Assembly: GCA_001796495.1 (NCBI GenBank)
Contig: MGMR01000006.1
Coordinates: 1-18,326, forward strand
Reading direction: 5' to 3'
DNA from: Chloroflexi bacterium RBG_13_51_18
GTDB lineage: Bacteria > Chloroflexota > Dehalococcoidia > Dehalococcoidales > RBG-16-60-22
DNA length: 18,326 bases
The notes below the pieces were generated by a model, which had not been told where the DNA came from, made no database searches, and saw nothing but the letters and a program-made list of their open reading frames with translations. Below, piece by piece: positions 6,306 through 13,329 of the stretch. The stretch's first letter is position 1, and each line of letters opens with the position of its first letter. Both the position numbers and the translations under genes were made by a program.

Positions 6306-8372
6306 TTAATATTTAATGCCTATTTTGGATGACACCACTTTTGTTTTCTTATTATTGCCGTTTTGACGTTCACTGATAGTACTCCTGATAAGCGAAGCTA
6401 CATCCAGAATTAGTACTACCCTGCCGTCGCCTAAGATGCTGGCGCCGGTTATGCCGTTGCTGGCGCCAACAAAATGGTCGAGACTCTTTACGACAAGCTC
6501 CTGCTGCTCCAGCAGCTCATCGACAACAAGACCTACCTGCGTGCCGGAAAACCTGACCACGACAACATGGAGGTTTTCCGTATTTCTGTTTTCTACAGCC
6601 TTCCAGCCGAACACTTCATCGAGCCGCAAAAGTGGGAGTACATTATCTCGGAAAAGCGATACCTCCCTGCCTCTTACGGTCTGGATATCCTTGGCCTCCA
6701 GCTTATCAGCCTCTACTATACACGATAGGGGCACCGCGCAAATAGTCCCGCCGGTTTTAATGAGCAGCGCCGGTATAATCGCCAGGGTCAATGGCAGCGT
6801 TAAGGTGAACTTAGTGCCCTTGCCGGGGACCGATTCCACACTTACTGCCCCTCCTAAAACTTCTATATTGGTCTTTACCACGTCCAGTCCCACTCCCCTG
6901 CCCGATACCTCGGTGACTTCTTTTGCCATAGAGAAACCGGAACCAAAAACAAGATTAACAGCTTCAGAATCCGTTAATTTTGAGATAGTTTCAGCTGAAT
7001 CTATATTCTTTTTAATAGCCGCTTTCCTTATCGCCTCCGGGTCAATCCCCTTTCCATCATCCTCTAAAGTAATCACTATATTATCCTGTTCATGGACGGC
7101 AGAAAGACGTATCGTACCTGTTTCCGGTTTGCCGGAAGAAACACGTTCCTCCGGAGTTTCTATGCCGTGGTCAACGGAATTCCGCAGCATATGGATGAGG
7201 GGGTCCTTAATGTGTTCAATCACACTGCGGTCGACCTCGGTCTCCTGTCCTTCAATAATAAATTCAACCTTTTTATTTTCTTTACGGGCGATATCTCTCA
7301 CCAGGCGGGGCAAAGTATTGAACACTATTTCAACGGGCAGCAATCGTATGGACATCACATCCTGCTGGAGCGTACTGACTATCTTGGCTATTTGAGATAC
7401 GCTATCGGTAAAAGTAATAATTATTTCATCGTCATGGTATTTCTCCGCCAGCATTTTACCCAGCTGGCTTATTTGATTGCGGTTGATAACCAGTTCACCT
7501 ACCTGTTCCATCAGAGTATCTAAGCGATTCACATCAATCCTGACAGTGTGGCTCAGTTTATTATCTTCCCTGCCGGGAGCGGGTGAATCCGATACTGCTG
7601 CTTTCGCTAGCTCTGCAGGCTTTTCGCTCTTGAAAACGCTGATTTCAATATTTTCAACTTCGGAAACCTCGGCTAAAATCTTCCTGATATCCTCTTCGCC
7701 TAAACTGCAGGCAATCACTATCTCTAATAAATTGGAAGACTTCCCTTCTTCTATCTCCTGCGGAGACGGCAAAGATGCAATAATATCGGCAATAGAGGAA
7801 AGACCGTTGATAATCTGAAAACTCCTGACGGCCGCCCATGTGCACTGCTTATCTAATGTAATTTTGATAAAATACGCCTGTTTTCCTTCTTTGCCGGCGT
7901 TTTCTAATTTGGCCTTCGCTTCGGCATCGAGTATTAGAGCGCTGGGCTGCTCGACGCTTTGTTTCGATGGCTCGCTTTTACTCTTAACGAACGCAGATAG
8001 TTCTGCCACGGCATCGGCGATGTCCATAGGCTTGGCATCTGGGGAAACCATCTCCTGACGCAGCGACCTCATAATATCAAGACCGTGCAGCAATGCGTCG
8101 ATGACGGACGGGCTAACTGCCAGTGCGTTTTTACGTACATGATCGAGGACATTTTCCATTGCATGGGCCAGGTCAGACAGGCGCTGATAACCCACCATTG
8201 CTGAAGAGCCCTTTAATGTATGGGCGGCCCGGAATATTTCCTGCATCAATTCCGGGTTGTTTGCTTCTTTCTCCAGCCTGATAATGTCCTCGTCAAGTAG
8301 CTGCAGTTGCTCGTCTGCCTCTTGAAAAAATAGGTCCAGGTCTTCCGGGGTTATGCCGGCGGCCAGATCCAC
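6306..8372 (-). CDS. cheA: Chemotaxis histidine kinase CheA
   Basis: 688 aa from a GTG at 8372 with AAGGAG about 8 bases upstream. Domains in order: P1 phosphotransfer (1-105) with the phosphorylated His H51 in HTLKGSS; a CheY/CheB-docking P2-like region (about 160-248); P3 dimerisation helices (275-340); P4 ATPase (345-530) with the N box around N398 (HMLRNSVDHGIE), G1 (DDGKGID, 438-444), FGSGFS (477-482) and GRGVGLD (491-497); and a P5 CheW-like domain (530-665). A basic tail follows. All catalytic elements are present, so an active kinase is expected. It would form the core signalling complex with the MCP and CheW, and feed CheY and CheB encoded just downstream. Confidence 0.97.
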   Translation of the reverse strand: MDLAAGITPEDLDLFFQEADEQLQLLDEDIIRLEKEANNPELMQEIFRAAHTLKGSSAMVGYQRLSDLAHAMENVLDHVRKNALAVSPSVIDALLHGLDIMRSLRQEMVSPDAKPMDIADAVAELSAFVKSKSEPSKQSVEQPSALILDAEAKAKLENAGKEGKQAYFIKITLDKQCTWAAVRSFQIINGLSSIADIIASLPSPQEIEEGKSSNLLEIVIACSLGEEDIRKILAEVSEVENIEISVFKSEKPAELAKAAVSDSPAPGREDNKLSHTVRIDVNRLDTLMEQVGELVINRNQISQLGKMLAEKYHDDEIIITFTDSVSQIAKIVSTLQQDVMSIRLLPVEIVFNTLPRLVRDIARKENKKVEFIIEGQETEVDRSVIEHIKDPLIHMLRNSVDHGIETPEERVSSGKPETGTIRLSAVHEQDNIVITLEDDGKGIDPEAIRKAAIKKNIDSAETISKLTDSEAVNLVFGSGFSMAKEVTEVSGRGVGLDVVKTNIEVLGGAVSVESVPGKGTKFTLTLPLTLAIIPALLIKTGGTICAVPLSCIVEADKLEAKDIQTVRGREVSLFRDNVLPLLRLDEVFGWKAVENRNTENLHVVVVRFSGTQVGLVVDELLEQQELVVKSLDHFVGASNGITGASILGDGRVVLILDVASLIRSTISERQNGNNKKTKVVSSKIGIKY

Positions 8373-8487
8373 GCTGGTTCTCCTTTCATGATATTATTAC
8401 TGTACGCTTTAATATTTAATAAATGTCTTCCTTGAATCTTTAGTAGAATTCAGGTTTATTCTGCATGGCTTTAATTTTCAATAAGGG

Positions 8488-8994
8488 CTATTTAATTCCT
8501 GCCAGTTCCGGCTTGCCATCATTATCTTGAGAGGCTATGCCTGCCAGTTCCGCATCTTTAGCAAGCAATTTATCCAGAGCAAGCAGAATAACCATCTTTT
8601 CCGGCAGCTTGGCGATTCCCAATATGTAATCAGAGTTGCCGGAAGTGATAATATCTGAAACAGGGTCTATTGATTCTACAGGTACGCGAATTACCTCGGT
8701 CACCGAATCAACGATAATTCCCAGCGTTGTATCCTTAATATTAATTACCACGATACGGTTGTTCTTAACTTCTTCAGTCTTTTCAAATCCGAATCTTCTG
8801 CCGATATCGATTACGGGAATTACCCTGCCTCTTAAATTTATCACCCCCTCAACATAGAAGGGCGCCTTGGGGACTTTTGTTATCGGTTGCATGCGGATTA
8901 TTTCATAGACGGATGCTATATCCAGGCCATAGGTTTCCGTGCCGAGTTCGAACAATACCAGTTGCTTCTCATTTATCATCTTATCTTTGACCAT
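8488..8994 (-). CDS. cheW: Chemotaxis coupling protein CheW
   Basis: 168 aa. CheW is an SH3-like adaptor joining MCP tips to the CheA P5 domain. The conserved core is present: QLVLFELGTETYGLDI near the start, VEGVINLRGRVIPVIDI (about 48-64) with the receptor-binding Arg56 region, and DSVTEVIRVP (96-105). AGGAGGT lies about 7 bases before the ATG at 8994, which decides the start. The C-terminal 20 or so residues extend past the usual fold and contain ELAGI twice. A 115-base gap separates it from cheA, and a strong RNA hairpin lies between mcp and cheW. Confidence 0.96.
   Translation of the reverse strand: MVKDKMINEKQLVLFELGTETYGLDIASVYEIIRMQPITKVPKAPFYVEGVINLRGRVIPVIDIGRRFGFEKTEEVKNNRIVVINIKDTTLGIIVDSVTEVIRVPVESIDPVSDIITSGNSDYILGIAKLPEKMVILLALDKLLAKDAELAGIASQDNDGKPELAGIK
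8498..8552 (-). repeat. 13-bp direct repeat in the cheW 3' end
   Basis: CCTGCCAGTTCCG occurs at 8498-8510 and again at 8540-8552, 42 bases apart. The spacing is a multiple of three, so the repeat encodes ELAGI twice in the CheW C-terminal tail. It looks like a small in-frame duplication. Confidence 0.6.
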
Positions 8995-9051
8995 AGATGT
9001 TACCTCCTAAGCTGGGACGTAATTCCATGTACAGGAATCATCGAGCAGCAA

Positions 9052-9083
9052 AGCGAAGCCGGGGCATCTGCCCCAGCTCCGCT
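9052..9083 (-). promoter_or_regulatory. 14-bp mRNA hairpin between mcp and cheW
   Basis: Eight bases after the mcp stop, the minus-strand transcript folds as AGCGGAGCUGGGGC, loop AGAU, GCCCCGGCUUCGCU. All 14 pairs form, two being G-U wobbles. On the plus strand those two positions would be A-C mismatches, so the structure favours the operon transcript. It is followed by UUGCUGCUCG and not a U run, so it is a poor intrinsic terminator. A role in mRNA processing, 3'-end protection of the mcp part, or partial attenuation is more likely. A second, smaller inverted repeat (ATTCC-7-GGAAT, 9022-9038) lies between it and cheW. Confidence 0.65.
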
Positions 9084-9091
9084 GTAGCATT

Positions 9092-11599
9092 TTACATTTC
9101 AACGGTATTCTTGATATTGGTCCTGGTCTTTTTCCCATTACCACTGCCTTTTTCTTCACCACTGCTTTCGCCGCTTTTTAAAACACTTCCCTTATCACGT
9201 AATTCAAATAAGTGAATAGCTTCTTTCAGATCGTTAGCCATTTTCGATAAAGACTGCGCCGCGGTAACTACCTGCTGCACTTGAGCGCTCATCTGCTGCG
9301 CCGATGCTGACATCTCCTCCGTAGCCGCGCTGTTTTCCTCGGTCGTGGCAGCCACGGTATTGGCAGACTCTCTTACCTTGTCTCTGCTGTCGGCCATCTG
9401 TTTGGTCGCTGCCATATTCTGGTCGGCAAGGCTGCTTACATCTTCAACTACCTTCACCATTTCGCTGGCAGAAGCGCTCATTTCTTCAGCAGCCGCGGAT
9501 ATTTGCTCTATCTGGGAGGTCATGCCGTTGATAGAATCCAGTATCTGGTCGAGGGCAGTGCCAGCTTCGTTAGCCAGAACAGAACCTTCATCAGCCTGCT
9601 TGGCGCCTTCCATTGATGCCTTTATTGATTCACTAACGCCTTTCTGGACAGTCTTGACGAGAGCGGAAATTTCCTTGGTCTCTTTAGCCGTCCTTTCGGC
9701 CAGCTTTTTAACCTCATCCGCGACTACTGCAAAGCCGCGCCCCTGGTCACCGGCCCTGGCAGCCTCGATAGCAGCATTCAAGGCCAGTAGGTTGGTTTGT
9801 GCGGCAATATCATCGATAACGGCAATCATGCCGCCGATTTCCTCGGAATGTTTGCCCAGTTCCGCTACCTTCTTGGCGACATCCTGCATGCTGTCATTAA
9901 TCTTTCTGATGCCGGCGATGGTTTTTTCTACAGTCTCGGTGCCCTGCTTGGCGACCTCGGCAGCCTGGCCGGCGACATTAGCCGCTTCCTGGGCGCTGGC
10001 TGCTGTTTGTTCTGCCGCGCTGGAAACCTGCTGGACTATACCGGCGGTTTGTTCCACGGCTTTTGCCTGTTCTTTGCTGCCGTGGTCGACCATTTCTATC
10101 GCTTTCTCAAGGTCATCGATAGCCCGGTTTACTTCATTTATTCCTTTGGTCTGTTCCTCGGCTCCTCTGGCTACCTGCTGGCTGACACTGGCTATCTGTT
10201 CTGTCGCCGATCCGGACTGCTCGGAAGCTGCGCTGAGTTCTTCACTTGCCTTCGTCAGGTTCTCCGATATTTCAGTCATTCTGGCTATAGCCGTCTTTTC
10301 CCTGCTGATATCCAGAACATATTCGGTAGCGCCGACTATATTACCATCGGCATCTCTGATGGGAGCACAGGTATACCTGATAGGAAGTTCGCCGGAGGAT
10401 AATTTGACTGTAGTTTCCCTGGTGACGACTTTATTCGCCTGGTATGCCTTGGCGACACCGCAATTTTCCGTATTGCAGTCCCCCGCGTTGAACAGACTAT
10501 AGCACTTCTTCCCGATGCAGTCTTCTATTTTTTTACCCGTAGCGCGAGTGCCCGCACGGTTGATGAAGAGAACATTATATTCAGGGTCTACAGCCATGAT
10601 TGTGGTAGGAATCTGGTTTAGGTATTCAACCTTTTGGCGGACGTCTTCTATCATCGTTTTAAGGTTTACTACCATCTTTTCAAAACTCTTGCCGAGAGTA
10701 TCGTTCTCCGACTTCGGCTTAACCTCTACGGACAAATCGCCGGATGCTATCTTTTCCGCAGCCTGCGACATCTCCCAGAGATAATCAATTACATGAGTTA
10801 ATGCTGTTGCCATCTCACCTGTTTCATCACTGGAATTTACTTTTACTCTCTGCTTTGTGTCACCCAGGGCGAGTTTATTGGCAACCTTAGCTACCCTCTT
10901 TATATTCTTTGAAATCGAACGCGTAAGAAGCAGGAAAAATATAGAAGCTACCACGGTCAGGATAGCGGCTATAAGCAGATACTGGTTCCTCTTGGCATCG
11001 ATAACCTGCTGGACATCTACTGTATAGATGCCGGTGCCAACTATCCATCCCCACGGCTCGAAGGCTTTTACATAGCTGGTTTTTTCCTCTATCCTGCCGT
11101 ACTCGGCTCCATATTGCCACATATATTTAATGAAGCCTTCATCCTGCTGTTCAGCTATATTTACTACTTCCAGGAATATCGCTCTGCCACTTTCGTCTTT
11201 AATATCGCTGAGGTTTGTACCCTGAAGGGCAAGTCTGTAAGGGTCTACAATCATAACCGGACGGAAGTCATTAATCCAGAAGTAATCTGTATTGGCCGGC
11301 CCGTATCTCAGTCCCCTTATCAGCTTAATCGCCAGGGCTTGAGCCTCCTGTTCACTCAGTTCACTCAGCCTCTGCATCTGATAACAGCTGTCCATGATAT
11401 TCCAGGCAAATTGCGCGGCTTCCTTGGTTTTGGCCTCTTTTTCTGCCATCAGGGAATCCTGCACGCCGGGCAACATGTAGCCTAGTATTATCGCGATGAA
11501 AGATACAATGATAACTATTCCCGGTAAGAGTATCTTCGCCTGCAAATTGAGTTTCAGCAATTCCTTGAAATTTAATATCTTACCCAGTTTTCCTGCCAC
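9092..11599 (-). CDS. Methyl-accepting chemotaxis protein (Cache, tandem HAMP, PAS)
   Basis: 835 aa from a GTG at 11599 with a strong AAAGGAGG. Domains: TM1 (about 22-43); an extracytoplasmic single-Cache-type sensor (44-205) with DYFWINDFRPVMIVDP and PWGWIVGTGIY; TM2 (207-226); HAMP (227-275) and a second HAMP-like unit (276-318, AEKIASGDLSVEV); a PAS domain (327-432) with C361, C366, C375 and C380; then the MCP helical hairpin (445-800). The tip motif around 595-635 includes AAQTNLLALNAAIEAARAG. Glu/Gln-rich positions along the hairpin are likely CheR/CheB/CheD sites. The C-terminal tail (801-835) is charged and lacks an NWETF pentapeptide. It is the first operon gene. The ligand is unknown; Cache domains of this type often bind small carboxylates. 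The PAS Cys set suggests an added redox or metal input. Confidence 0.95.
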   Translation of the reverse strand: MAGKLGKILNFKELLKLNLQAKILLPGIVIIVSFIAIILGYMLPGVQDSLMAEKEAKTKEAAQFAWNIMDSCYQMQRLSELSEQEAQALAIKLIRGLRYGPANTDYFWINDFRPVMIVDPYRLALQGTNLSDIKDESGRAIFLEVVNIAEQQDEGFIKYMWQYGAEYGRIEEKTSYVKAFEPWGWIVGTGIYTVDVQQVIDAKRNQYLLIAAILTVVASIFFLLLTRSISKNIKRVAKVANKLALGDTKQRVKVNSSDETGEMATALTHVIDYLWEMSQAAEKIASGDLSVEVKPKSENDTLGKSFEKMVVNLKTMIEDVRQKVEYLNQIPTTIMAVDPEYNVLFINRAGTRATGKKIEDCIGKKCYSLFNAGDCNTENCGVAKAYQANKVVTRETTVKLSSGELPIRYTCAPIRDADGNIVGATEYVLDISREKTAIARMTEISENLTKASEELSAASEQSGSATEQIASVSQQVARGAEEQTKGINEVNRAIDDLEKAIEMVDHGSKEQAKAVEQTAGIVQQVSSAAEQTAASAQEAANVAGQAAEVAKQGTETVEKTIAGIRKINDSMQDVAKKVAELGKHSEEIGGMIAVIDDIAAQTNLLALNAAIEAARAGDQGRGFAVVADEVKKLAERTAKETKEISALVKTVQKGVSESIKASMEGAKQADEGSVLANEAGTALDQILDSINGMTSQIEQISAAAEEMSASASEMVKVVEDVSSLADQNMAATKQMADSRDKVRESANTVAATTEENSAATEEMSASAQQMSAQVQQVVTAAQSLSKMANDLKEAIHLFELRDKGSVLKSGESSGEEKGSGNGKKTRTNIKNTVEM

Positions 11600-11636
11600 T
11601 TTTTGACCTCCTTTTTATCCACGAGAGCATTCACCT

Positions 11637-11657
11637 GCTATTTAATAAAAAAATAGC
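11637..11657 (-). promoter_or_regulatory. AT-rich hairpin in the mcp leader
   Basis: GCTATTT and AAATAGC form a perfect 7-base-pair inverted repeat with a 7-base loop, about 38 bases before the mcp GTG. In the operon transcript it would sit just upstream of the AAAGGAGG ribosome site. It has a U-rich loop and no U tract after it, so a leader structure is more likely than a terminator. Confidence 0.35.
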
Positions 11658-11707
11658 GAAGCAACTCATAAACATGAACTGCGCATGTAATATGTGTTTA
11701 TTCTTTT

Positions 11708-11723
11708 TATGGGACTATGGGAC
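11708..11723. repeat. Tandem 8-bp direct repeat
   Basis: TATGGGAC occurs twice in immediate succession in the mcp leader. It could be a direct-repeat binding site or a replication slip; nothing in the sequence decides between these. Confidence 0.4.
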
Positions 11724-11817
11724 TTACTAAAATATTAGCTGATTCATACGTGGCATTAAACCAAGTAAATACCAACCGTGCCATGAAACTTTCCGCAAGT
11801 TAATATAAGGGTTTACC

Positions 11818-11847
11818 TGTACATTCAATTGAAGGCAAACATGTACA
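11818..11847. promoter_or_regulatory. Dyad TGTACAT-16-ATGTACA, candidate operator
   Basis: TGTACAT (11818-11824) and ATGTACA (11841-11847) are perfect 7-base inverted arms, and each contains the self-complementary TGTACA. A further 10-base palindrome, TTCAATTGAA (11824-11833), overlaps the left part of the spacer. GntR-family operators commonly have GT...AC palindromes, and the regulator gene is adjacent. Lying downstream of the proposed operon promoter, it could act as an operator or roadblock for the chemotaxis genes. This is inferred. Confidence 0.4.
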
Positions 11848-11893
11848 CAAATAAAAGGATTTATCAAACAGGATAATTACACTAAAACCGATC

Positions 11894-11902
11894 ATTATAT
11901 CA
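11894..11902 (-). promoter_or_regulatory. Extended -10 promoter candidate for the chemotaxis operon
   Basis: On the minus strand the sequence reads TGATATAAT: a perfect TATAAT with an extended TGn. No good -35 lies 16-18 bases upstream, which is tolerated for extended -10 promoters. The same TGATATAAT appears at the promoter proposed for the biotin carboxylase. Transcription would begin near 11887, about 290 bases before the mcp start codon. Confidence 0.4.
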
Positions 11903-11971
11903 TCGTATTAAAACAGCCGCATGTATTTCGACAATAATGGCGATGTTGCTTATTATTCGGGTGTTTTTAAG

Positions 11972-11984
11972 TGTGTAATACACA
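11972..11984. promoter_or_regulatory. Palindrome TGTGTA-A-TACACA, candidate GntR operator
   Basis: Perfect 6-base arms around a single base. It has the GT...AC layout common to GntR-family operators and lies 22 bases upstream of the -35 of the adjacent GntR-type gene, between that promoter and the chemotaxis-operon promoter candidate. Autoregulation or control of both directions is a reasonable inference. Confidence 0.5.
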
Positions 11985-12006
11985 ATAAAGCGTCTAACTA
12001 ACAACG

Positions 12007-12035
12007 TTGACAAGAAAACAGCATTAGGCTATATT
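12007..12035 (+). promoter_or_regulatory. Sigma-70-type promoter of the GntR-type gene
   Basis: TTGACA at 12007-12012, a 17-base spacer, and TATATT at 12030-12035. The -35 is perfect and the -10 matches five of six. Transcription would start near 12042, leaving a leader of about 32 bases before the ATG at 12074. Confidence 0.75.
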
Positions 12036-12073
12036 AACAGCGCACATAATAAACATATTTTGCCCTATTACAT

Positions 12074-13222
12074 ATGAACATTGAAGACTTACAGATTGAC
12101 CAGCATTCCAAAAACCCGCTCCACGTACAGATAGCGGACCATGTCAGAAATCTCATCGCTATGGAGAAGCTGAATCCCGGCGACCATTTGCCGCCGGTCA
12201 GGCAGCTTGCTAAATACCTTAATATCAACCAGAATACCGTTTTACGAGCCTACCTTTTTCTCGAACAGGAGAAGGTCGTCGTCGCCCGCAAGCGCGGCGG
12301 CACCGTAGTAACCGCCCGGTCGGACGACCCTAATATACTGCTGGAACGGAGGCGCCGACTCTCGGAAATGGTCGGTAATGATATCCTTAAAGTGCTCAGC
12401 ATGGGCTACAGCCCGGAGGACATCGAGGCGGATTTCTATCTTCAGCTGGCGCGGTGGCGTGAAGAAAGGCAGGCAACACCAAGCACTCCGGAAGCAGCCG
12501 TAGATATCGCTCAAGATAAGGATACAATCCGTATCGTGGGCAGCCATGACATGGCTTTAAATATTCTTGTTGACCTTGCCATGCGGGAAAACAAGAAACT
12601 CAAGATACAGATTACCCATGCCGGCAGTCTGGGAGGACTGATTGCCATCCAGGAAGAAAGGGCGCACCTCGCCGGTATTCACCTGCTCGATGAAGAAACG
12701 GGCGAGTACAATTATCCTTTTGTAAAGAGAGTGTTGCCGGGCCGCGAAGTCGCCATCGTCCACCTGGCCTACCGCATCCAGGGGCTTATGTTCGCCTCCG
12801 GCAATCCCAAGCATATCAAGGAGATTGCCGATTTAAAACGACCCGATATCACTTTTGTGAACCGCCAGCAGGGTGCCGGGACCAGGGTGCTTCTGGATAT
12901 ACAGCTGCGTCATCTGGGCATCAGTCCCAAGGAAATCAGAGGCTATCAGCGGGAGTTGGACACTCACCTCGCCGTTGGATTAAGTATCGCCCACGGTGAA
13001 GCTGATGTAGCCCTGGGTATCGAGGCAGCGGCTAGGAGTTGCAAAATCGATTTTCTCCCGCTGTTCCGGGAAAGGTATGACCTGATTATACCGGTATCCA
13101 ATTACCGCAGTGAACTGCTGGCTCCCCTGCTGCATGCGGTTGTCAGCGATGAATTTAAAGCGGTGGTCGATAAAGCGGGAGGGTATGACACCTCCCAGAC
13201 CGGCGCCACATCCTTTTTATAG
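12074..13222 (+). CDS. GntR-family regulator fused to a periplasmic-binding-protein-like domain
   Basis: 382 aa. Residues 12-80 are a GntR-type winged helix (NPLHVQIADHVRNLI...LNPGDHLPPVRQLAKYL...NQNTVLRAYLFLEQEKVV), closest in style to the YtrA branch. Residues 85-135 are basic, helical linker sequence. Residues 150-372 resemble the PBP-like domain (Pfam PBP_like type) that is also found behind MoeA and some other HTH domains. It includes IRIVGSHDMALNIL, HAGSLGGL, the NRQQGAGTR motif at 263-271, and HGEADVALGIEAAA. In those relatives the domain is thought to sense a small ligand, often connected with molybdenum or tungsten cofactor metabolism; that ligand is only a hypothesis here. No clear Shine-Dalgarno precedes the ATG, though the promoter is strong. 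Divergent from the chemotaxis operon, it may regulate that operon and itself. There is no signal peptide, so it acts in the cytoplasm. Confidence 0.88.
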   Translation: MNIEDLQIDQHSKNPLHVQIADHVRNLIAMEKLNPGDHLPPVRQLAKYLNINQNTVLRAYLFLEQEKVVVARKRGGTVVTARSDDPNILLERRRRLSEMVGNDILKVLSMGYSPEDIEADFYLQLARWREERQATPSTPEAAVDIAQDKDTIRIVGSHDMALNILVDLAMRENKKLKIQITHAGSLGGLIAIQEERAHLAGIHLLDEETGEYNYPFVKRVLPGREVAIVHLAYRIQGLMFASGNPKHIKEIADLKRPDITFVNRQQGAGTRVLLDIQLRHLGISPKEIRGYQRELDTHLAVGLSIAHGEADVALGIEAAARSCKIDFLPLFRERYDLIIPVSNYRSELLAPLLHAVVSDEFKAVVDKAGGYDTSQTGATSFL

Positions 13223-13267
13223 ACAGGACGTTCTGAATCCTTTACGTTTGCCTGTTAATAAAAAATC

Positions 13268-13298
13268 AAGGAGGCGGGCTTAATCTACCCACCTCCTT
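13268..13298 (-). terminator. Intrinsic terminator of the response regulator gene
   Basis: AAGGAGG-C-GGG, a 9-base loop, then CCC-A-CCTCCTT: a 10-pair stem with one internal mismatch. On the minus strand it is followed by GATTTTTTATT, a good U tract. It lies in the gap between two convergent genes. In the plus direction the tail is not U-rich, so it may work less well for the GntR-type gene. Confidence 0.75.
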
Positions 13299-13329
13299 AT
13301 TCCAACTCTTATCTTTACCTGAGATTGAG

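Larger units (their letters stand above)
11600..12073. other. 474-base divergent regulatory region
   Basis: AT-rich, with no convincing coding sequence on either strand. It separates the start of the chemotaxis operon (left) from the GntR-type regulator (right). It holds a consensus promoter for the regulator, an extended -10 element pointing at the operon, two dyads of the TGTA...TACA type, a direct repeat and an AT-rich hairpin, each listed separately. The operon leader would be long (about 290 bases) if the proposed start is right. Confidence 0.7.

Noticed and set aside
6436..7395. 319-codon plus-strand frame inside cheA
   Set aside because: Antisense shadow of a fully conserved cheA; Ser/Thr-rich with no recognisable domain.
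9061..9074. GC-rich stem between mcp and cheW as an intrinsic terminator
   Set aside because: No U tract follows on the operon strand, and essential cheW and cheA lie downstream, so full termination is unlikely.
9345..10502. Long open frame (385 codons) on the plus strand
   Set aside because: It is antisense to the MCP signalling domain. The Ala/Ser-rich product mirrors MCP codons, has no ribosome site and matches no family.
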